8,798 nucleotides of DNA from an uncultured Anaerolineae bacterium (GTDB taxonomy: Bacteria > Chloroflexota > Anaerolineae > B4-G1 > DUEL01), in NCBI GenBank assembly GCA_937942115.1, contig CALDFY010000261.1:1-8798 (forward strand), in the 5' to 3' direction. A program made the translations under genes and the position numbers. Below, one piece after another: positions 5,372-8,798 of this stretch (the first letter of the stretch is position 1; every line of letters begins with the position of its first letter). The notes beneath the pieces are model-generated. The model was not told the origin of the DNA, searched no databases, and was given only the letters and a program-made list of their open reading frames with translations.

Positions 5372-5461
5372 CCCTGCGACCTGCGGCCCTGCGCCCTTGC
5401 GGCCCTGCGACCTGCGACCCTGCGCCCTGCGACCTTGTGCTCTTGCGACCTGTGACCTGCC
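5372..5461. repeat. Degenerate 7-8-bp tandem array, unit about CCTGCGA
   Basis: About twelve imperfect units can be read one after another: CCCTGCGA, CCTGCGG, CCCTGCGC, CCTTGCGG, CCCTGCGA, CCTGCGA, CCCTGCGC, CCTGCGA, CCTTGTGC, TCTTGCGA, CCTGTGA, CCTGCC. The array ends at the base before the sbcC ATG, so the usual position for a Shine-Dalgarno sequence is occupied by pyrimidine-rich repeat. Confidence 0.85.
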
Positions 5462-8005
5462 ATGATCCCATACAAACTTCGCCTAACCAACTTCATGCCC
5501 TACCGCCAGGCCGAACTGGACTTCTCCGGCATCCACGTCGCCTGCCTGAGCGGGGAGAACGGCGCCGGCAAGTCGGCGCTGCTGGATGCCATTACCTGGG
5601 CCCTCTGGGGCCGGGCCCGCGCCCGCCGCGATGACGACCTCATTCGCCAGGGCGCCGACGAAATGGAGGTGGATTTCACCTTCCGCCTGGGCGACCACCT
5701 TTACCGGGTCATCCGCCGACGGCGCGGCGGCAAACGCGGCTCCTCCCTGCTGGAATTCCAGGTTCAGGATGACGGCCGCTGGCGCTCCCTGGCCGAAAGT
5801 TCCATCCGTGCGACCGAGGAGAAGATTATCCGCATCCTCCACCTGGACTACGACACCTTCGTCAACTCCGCCTTTCTCCGCCAGGGCCGCGCCGACGAGT
5901 TCACCATCAAGACCCCCGCCGAGCGCAAGCGGGTCCTCAGCGACATCCTGGGGCTGGACGTCTGGCAGGAGTACGAGGAACGGGCCAAGGCCCGCCTGGC
6001 GAATATTCAGGCTGAGTCCCGTCTGAACGACCTGCGCCTGGCGGAGATAGACGAGGAACTGGCCCGCCGTCCGGAGTACGAGGCCCAGGTAGAAGCGGCC
6101 CGGGAGGAAGCAGAGAGGCGGAGCGCCGAACTCCGCCGCCTGCGCGCGGCCTGGCAGGAAATGGAACGGATGCGCGCCGACTACCGCCGCGTCCAGGAAG
6201 GGCGGCAGGAGTTGACCGCGCGCCTGGACCAGGCGCAGCGGGAACTGGACGCCCTGGAACGGGAGCGGCGGGAACGGGAAGCCCGTCGGGACGAGTACCG
6301 GGCCCTTCTGGACCGGGCAGAGGGGATAGAGCGCGGGTTTGCCGCCTACCAGGACGCGCTGGAGCGGGAGCGGCAGTACGGCGAAAAACTCTCTGCTCTC
6401 ACGGAACTCCGGGAGCGGCGGGGCGCGCTGGAGGACGAAATCCGCCAGGCCCGCCATGAACTGGAAATCCGTCTGGAGCGGGCCGCTCAGCAAATTCGGA
6501 TGCTCCGATCTCGCCAGGTGACCCCCGACGACCTGCGCCGTCAGGACGACCTGCGGGTCCGCATCGCCGCCCTGAACGAACTCCGTCAACAAAACGAGGC
6601 CGCGAAGCAGGACCTGGCCCGCCTGGCCCTGGAGATGACCGAACTGCGGGCCGTCAACCAGTCCCTGAAGGGAGAAATGGAGGTCCTGAAAGAACGGATC
6701 GCCATGCTGGAGGAGGCGGAGGCCCTCTGCCCCCTCTGTCGTCGTCCGCTGGCCGAGCCGGACCGCCTGCGGCTGCTGGAGGAGATGCGGCGAGAGGGAC
6801 GGGAGAAGGGGGATACCTATCGGGCCAACGCGGCCCGGATGAAGGAAATGGAGGCCGACGCCAGGCGGCTGGAACGGGAAATCGGGGACGCCGAGGCCCG
6901 GCTGGAGGCCCTCCCCCGCCTGGAACAAGAAGCGGCGGCCCTGGCGGAGCGCATCCGCGCTGGCCAGGAGGCGGAGCGGGAGTTGGCGTCGGCGCAGGCC
7001 GAACACGACCGTCTGGCGGCCCGGCTTCAGGCGGAGGACTACGCGCCCGAAGCGCGCGCGGCGCTGAAGGAGATACAGGCCCAGGAAGCCGCCCTGGGCT
7101 ACGACGCGGCGGCCCATGAGGAGGCCCGCCGGGCCGTCCGGGAACTTCAGGTCTACGCGGCCGAGCGGGAGCGTCTGCTGGAGGCCCGCACGGGCCTGGA
7201 GCGGGAGGAGCGGGAATTGCTCCGGCTGGCCGAGGCCCGGCGCCGTCAACAGGAGCAGATAGACGCCGACCGGGCCCGCCTGGCCGAACTGGAGGAAACG
7301 GCGCGCGCGCTGGAGGGGCGGCTGAAAGAGGCCCCGGCACTGGAGGCCGAACTGCGGCGGGTGGAGGAGGCGGAGGCGCTGGCCCGTCAGCGCCTGGGCG
7401 CGGCCCAGCAGCGGCTGGCCGCCTGCGACGAACTGGCCCGCCAGAAAGAAAGCCGCCTCCGGCGACAGGCCGAACTGGCCCATCGGGAGTCCCTCTACGC
7501 CGAACTCCGGTCCGCCTTCGGCATCCAAGGCGTCCCGGCGATGATCATAGAGGCCGTCGTGCCGGAGATAGAGGACGAGGCCAACAGCCTGCTGGCCCGG
7601 ATGACCGGCGGGCGGATGCATGTCCGTCTGGAGACCCAGAAAGAAATCCTCTCCGGCGAGACCCGCGAGACCCTGGACATCCGCATCGCGGACGAACTGG
7701 GTGAGCGACCCTACGAGAACTACTCCGGCGGCGAGCAGTTCCGGGTCAACTTTGCCCTGCGGGTGGCCCTTTCCCGTCTGCTGGCCCGGCGGGCCGGCGC
7801 CCAACTCCAGACCCTTTTCATAGATGAGGGCTTCGGCTCCCAGGACGCCCAGGGCCGGGAGCGGCTGGTGGAGGCCATCCACGCCATCCAGGACGAATTC
7901 GCCTGCATCCTGGTCATCACCCACCTGGAGGAACTGCGGGACGCCTTCCCGGCCCGCATTGAGGTGACCAAAGGGGAGAACGGTTCGGTGGTGCGGGTGG
8001 TCTGA
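5462..8005 (+). CDS. sbcC: SbcC/Rad50-type zinc-hook ATPase
   Basis: An 847-residue SMC-like ATPase with a full motif set: Walker A GENGAGKS (31-38), Q-loop glutamine Q141 in FLRQGRADEF, a long charged coiled coil from about 170 to 690 broken at the exact midpoint by a zinc hook CPLC (C423, C426), ABC signature YSGGEQ (754-759), Walker B LFIDEGFGSQD (785-795) and H-loop H821. The family dimerises through Zn at the hook and works with the Mre11/SbcD nuclease on DNA ends and hairpins in the cytoplasm. It is shorter than E. coli SbcC and close to archaeal Rad50 in size. No SbcD gene lies next to it in the window, which is unusual. ATG 5462 abuts a tandem array and lacks a Shine-Dalgarno sequence, but MIPYKLRLTNF is the expected family N-terminus. 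Confidence 0.93.
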   Translation: MIPYKLRLTNFMPYRQAELDFSGIHVACLSGENGAGKSALLDAITWALWGRARARRDDDLIRQGADEMEVDFTFRLGDHLYRVIRRRRGGKRGSSLLEFQVQDDGRWRSLAESSIRATEEKIIRILHLDYDTFVNSAFLRQGRADEFTIKTPAERKRVLSDILGLDVWQEYEERAKARLANIQAESRLNDLRLAEIDEELARRPEYEAQVEAAREEAERRSAELRRLRAAWQEMERMRADYRRVQEGRQELTARLDQAQRELDALERERREREARRDEYRALLDRAEGIERGFAAYQDALERERQYGEKLSALTELRERRGALEDEIRQARHELEIRLERAAQQIRMLRSRQVTPDDLRRQDDLRVRIAALNELRQQNEAAKQDLARLALEMTELRAVNQSLKGEMEVLKERIAMLEEAEALCPLCRRPLAEPDRLRLLEEMRREGREKGDTYRANAARMKEMEADARRLEREIGDAEARLEALPRLEQEAAALAERIRAGQEAERELASAQAEHDRLAARLQAEDYAPEARAALKEIQAQEAALGYDAAAHEEARRAVRELQVYAAERERLLEARTGLEREERELLRLAEARRRQQEQIDADRARLAELEETARALEGRLKEAPALEAELRRVEEAEALARQRLGAAQQRLAACDELARQKESRLRRQAELAHRESLYAELRSAFGIQGVPAMIIEAVVPEIEDEANSLLARMTGGRMHVRLETQKEILSGETRETLDIRIADELGERPYENYSGGEQFRVNFALRVALSRLLARRAGAQLQTLFIDEGFGSQDAQGRERLVEAIHAIQDEFACILVITHLEELRDAFPARIEVTKGENGSVVRVV

Positions 8006-8042
8006 AAACCGCGAGAACAGTGGGAGGGAAAAAATGGCTATA

Positions 8043-8327
8043 GAGTAACTACCTACCCTGATGGCTGGGATACCCATTTCTGCCCGCTGCTGAAGCGGCA
8101 GGCTCAGATACCAAAGTCCTGACGGGCTATCCGGAAGCCCCTGAAAAGGGGCTTCGCATCGGAGCCAGGGGCTTTTCGCCCAATGGTGCGAACATTTGCC
8201 CCCACCCCCCTTTATCCCCCCTCCCCCATCGCTGCGCTTGGGGGAGGGGGGAAGGGGAGGGGTGAGGCAAGCGCGCCGAAAAAGTTAGTGCCATTGGGCT
8301 TTTAGCCCCTGGCGTAGGTAGTTACTC
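8043..8327. mobile_element. Four-hairpin repeat element, copy B, interrupted
   Basis: It is bounded by perfect 11-bp inverted repeats GAGTAACTACC (8043-8053) and GGTAGTTACTC (8317-8327). It has the same hairpin order as copy A: CTGC(C)CGCT/AGCGGCAG (8080-8101), AGTCC-TGAC-GGGCT (8115-8128), AAGCCCCT-GAAA-AGGGGCTT (8135-8154), and GCCAGGGGC (8164-8172) with GCCCCTGGC (8305-8313). The last two arms are now separated by a nested insertion. Its right end lies inside the ribbon-helix-helix gene and supplies that gene's stop codon. It occupies most of the 296-base gap after sbcC. Confidence 0.7.
8177..8295. mobile_element. Nested small insertion in copy B
   Basis: Compared with copy A, the loop of the fourth hairpin is split. 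The inserted DNA starts GCCCAATGG (8178-8186) and is closed by the inverted repeat CCATTGGGC (8291-8299), whose last four bases overlap the right flank. It is flanked by direct repeats GGGCTTTT (8169-8176 and 8296-8303) that could be target-site duplication. The interior is the G-rich hairpin family: CCCCCCTCCCCCA/TGGGGGAGGGGGG (8216-8228 with 8239-8251) and a GGGGTGAGG tail. It has no coding capacity. Confidence 0.6.
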
Positions 8328-8568
8328 CATCCTCAATAAAAGCGCGGACAGAGACACCGATAGGGCCAATCTGGGCTCTCAAGGCATCCAGGGCCCTTGC
8401 GGCTTCCTGAGGGCTCATTTCCTCCAGAAAGTCCTCATGGGCCAGCCGGTCGCGAATGGCCTGGAGCACATACGCACTGACAGAGACACCGTGCCGCGCG
8501 GCGGCAAGTTTGACCTTTTCCCGAAAGGAGGGATCATCCAGATAAACGCTCAGTTTGATAACTCCCAT
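8302..8568 (-). CDS. Ribbon-helix-helix antitoxin-like protein
   Basis: An 88-residue protein. Residues 3-42 have the ribbon-helix-helix plan: a strand IKLSVYLDD, helix FREKVKLAAARHG, then VSVSAYVLQAIRDRLA. Such proteins bind DNA as dimers and commonly act as autoregulating antitoxins of VapBC-type modules. AGGAGGA (complement of 8576-8582) lies 7 bases before the ATG, an excellent Shine-Dalgarno sequence. No toxin gene follows on the minus strand; instead the gene runs into repeat copy B and converges on sbcC. The last residues VTTYARG and the stop codon are encoded by that repeat, so the native C-terminus was probably replaced. It lies 43 bases after the stop of the upstream minus-strand gene and may share its transcript. 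It is either an orphan antitoxin or a stand-alone regulator. Confidence 0.75.
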   Translation of the reverse strand: MGVIKLSVYLDDPSFREKVKLAAARHGVSVSAYVLQAIRDRLAHEDFLEEMSPQEAARALDALRAQIGPIGVSVRAFIEDGVTTYARG

Positions 8569-8611
8569 TCGGCTATCCTCCTACATCAAAGACAGACGAC
8601 GTTCGGGATTT

Positions 8612-8798
8612 TTATCCGACCTTCCACCACACCAGCCGGTTCTCCTCCACTCCGGCCCTCACCTCCCCGGCGCGCTCCAGCGAGGAGAGGGCGGCCAGGA
8701 CGGTGGCGCGGGCCAGGAAGAAGGCGGTGGCGGTGGTCAGGCGCAGGCCGTAGGAGTCGGCAACATACCGGACCAGCGCGTCGGTGTCGGCGGGTTCG
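8612..8798 (-). CDS. C-terminal end of a winged-helix-like protein (partial)
   Basis: An open minus-strand frame enters from the right edge and ends with TAA at 8614-8612, giving the last 61 residues, from EPADTDALVRYVADSYG to ENRLVWWKVG. The order of a helix, TTATAFFLARATVLAALSSLERAGEV and a closing beta hairpin (VRAGVEENRLVWWKV) suggests a winged-helix domain. Similar tails close some metallo-beta-lactamase-fold hydrolases, but the catalytic part is outside the window, so the identity is tentative. Codon use is strongly GC-biased like the main genes. No start is visible. Confidence 0.6.
   Translation of the reverse strand, partial: EPADTDALVRYVADSYGLRLTTATAFFLARATVLAALSSLERAGEVRAGVEENRLVWWKVG

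Larger units (their letters stand above)
4950..5461. other. Gene-free region with several repeat families
   Basis: No credible gene is present; open frames here run through repeat copies. In order it holds an 85-bp direct repeat (5007-5091 and 5157-5241), a 65-base spacer, a hairpin-like segment with GGGTAACCC...GGTTGCCC (about 5280-5300), a shorter fragment related to the third hairpin of the direct repeat (5323-5343), and a degenerate CCTGCGA array ending at the sbcC start. No obvious sigma70 promoter for sbcC was found. Confidence 0.6.

Noticed and set aside
5483..8077. Minus-strand open frame of 864 codons opposite sbcC
   Set aside because: sbcC has a full set of ATPase motifs on the plus strand. 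The antisense frame has low-complexity Gly/Leu/Gln-rich content and no recognisable domain, typical of antisense frames in GC-rich genes.
8583..8640. Promoter for the ribbon-helix-helix gene
   Set aside because: A GATAAA-like -10 is present on the minus strand but no convincing -35 box at the right spacing. Co-transcription with the upstream gene is equally possible.

Overview
The window is GC-rich bacterial chromosome, most likely from a Chloroflexota (Anaerolineae-like) genome. That assignment is an inference from the GC-rich codon use, the mix of gene families and the dense hairpin-type intergenic repeats; no rRNA or marker gene is present to confirm it. It holds two tRNA genes, seven complete protein genes on the plus strand, one complete gene on the minus strand and the 3' end of another minus-strand gene.

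Layout. 1-602 has no convincing gene and is packed with stem-loops, a strong intrinsic terminator (220-261) and one copy of a structured repeat with terminal inverted repeats (422-547). 603-787 holds tRNA-Arg(TCG) and tRNA-His(GTG), both on the minus strand, with a terminator-like hairpin between them. 788-854 is a compact divergent promoter region whose two -35 boxes overlap. 855-2970 is a tightly overlapping four-gene operon: a FemAB/BioF2-type GNAT acyltransferase, a minimal nucleotidyltransferase (MNT), a HEPN-domain protein and a small coiled-coil protein. The MNT/HEPN pair is a candidate toxin-antitoxin module. 2979-3147 is an 8-bp tandem array that runs into the start codon of a PHP-type (CehA/McbA-like) metallohydrolase (3138-4631). 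A DUF503/YlxP-like gene follows (4665-4949). 4950-5461 is gene-free: a two-copy 85-bp hairpin repeat, then a degenerate 7-8-bp tandem array ending at the start codon of an SbcC/Rad50-type ATPase (5462-8005). From the other side come the tail of a protein with a winged-helix-like C-terminus (8612-8798) and a ribbon-helix-helix antitoxin-like gene (8302-8568), both on the minus strand and convergent with sbcC.

How the parts relate. The acyltransferase, MNT, HEPN and coiled-coil genes are translationally coupled and probably made together. PHP, DUF503 and SbcC are co-directional, but all three lack a visible Shine-Dalgarno sequence and each start codon sits at the end of a run of short degenerate repeats. 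The Mre11/SbcD partner expected for SbcC is not in the window.

The most unusual material is repetitive. A roughly 126-bp, four-hairpin element with terminal inverted repeats occurs at both ends of the window, with compensatory base changes between copies. The right-hand copy carries a nested insertion and supplies the last seven codons and stop of the ribbon-helix-helix gene. A related G-rich repeat appears to have inserted in frame inside the PHP metallohydrolase gene.
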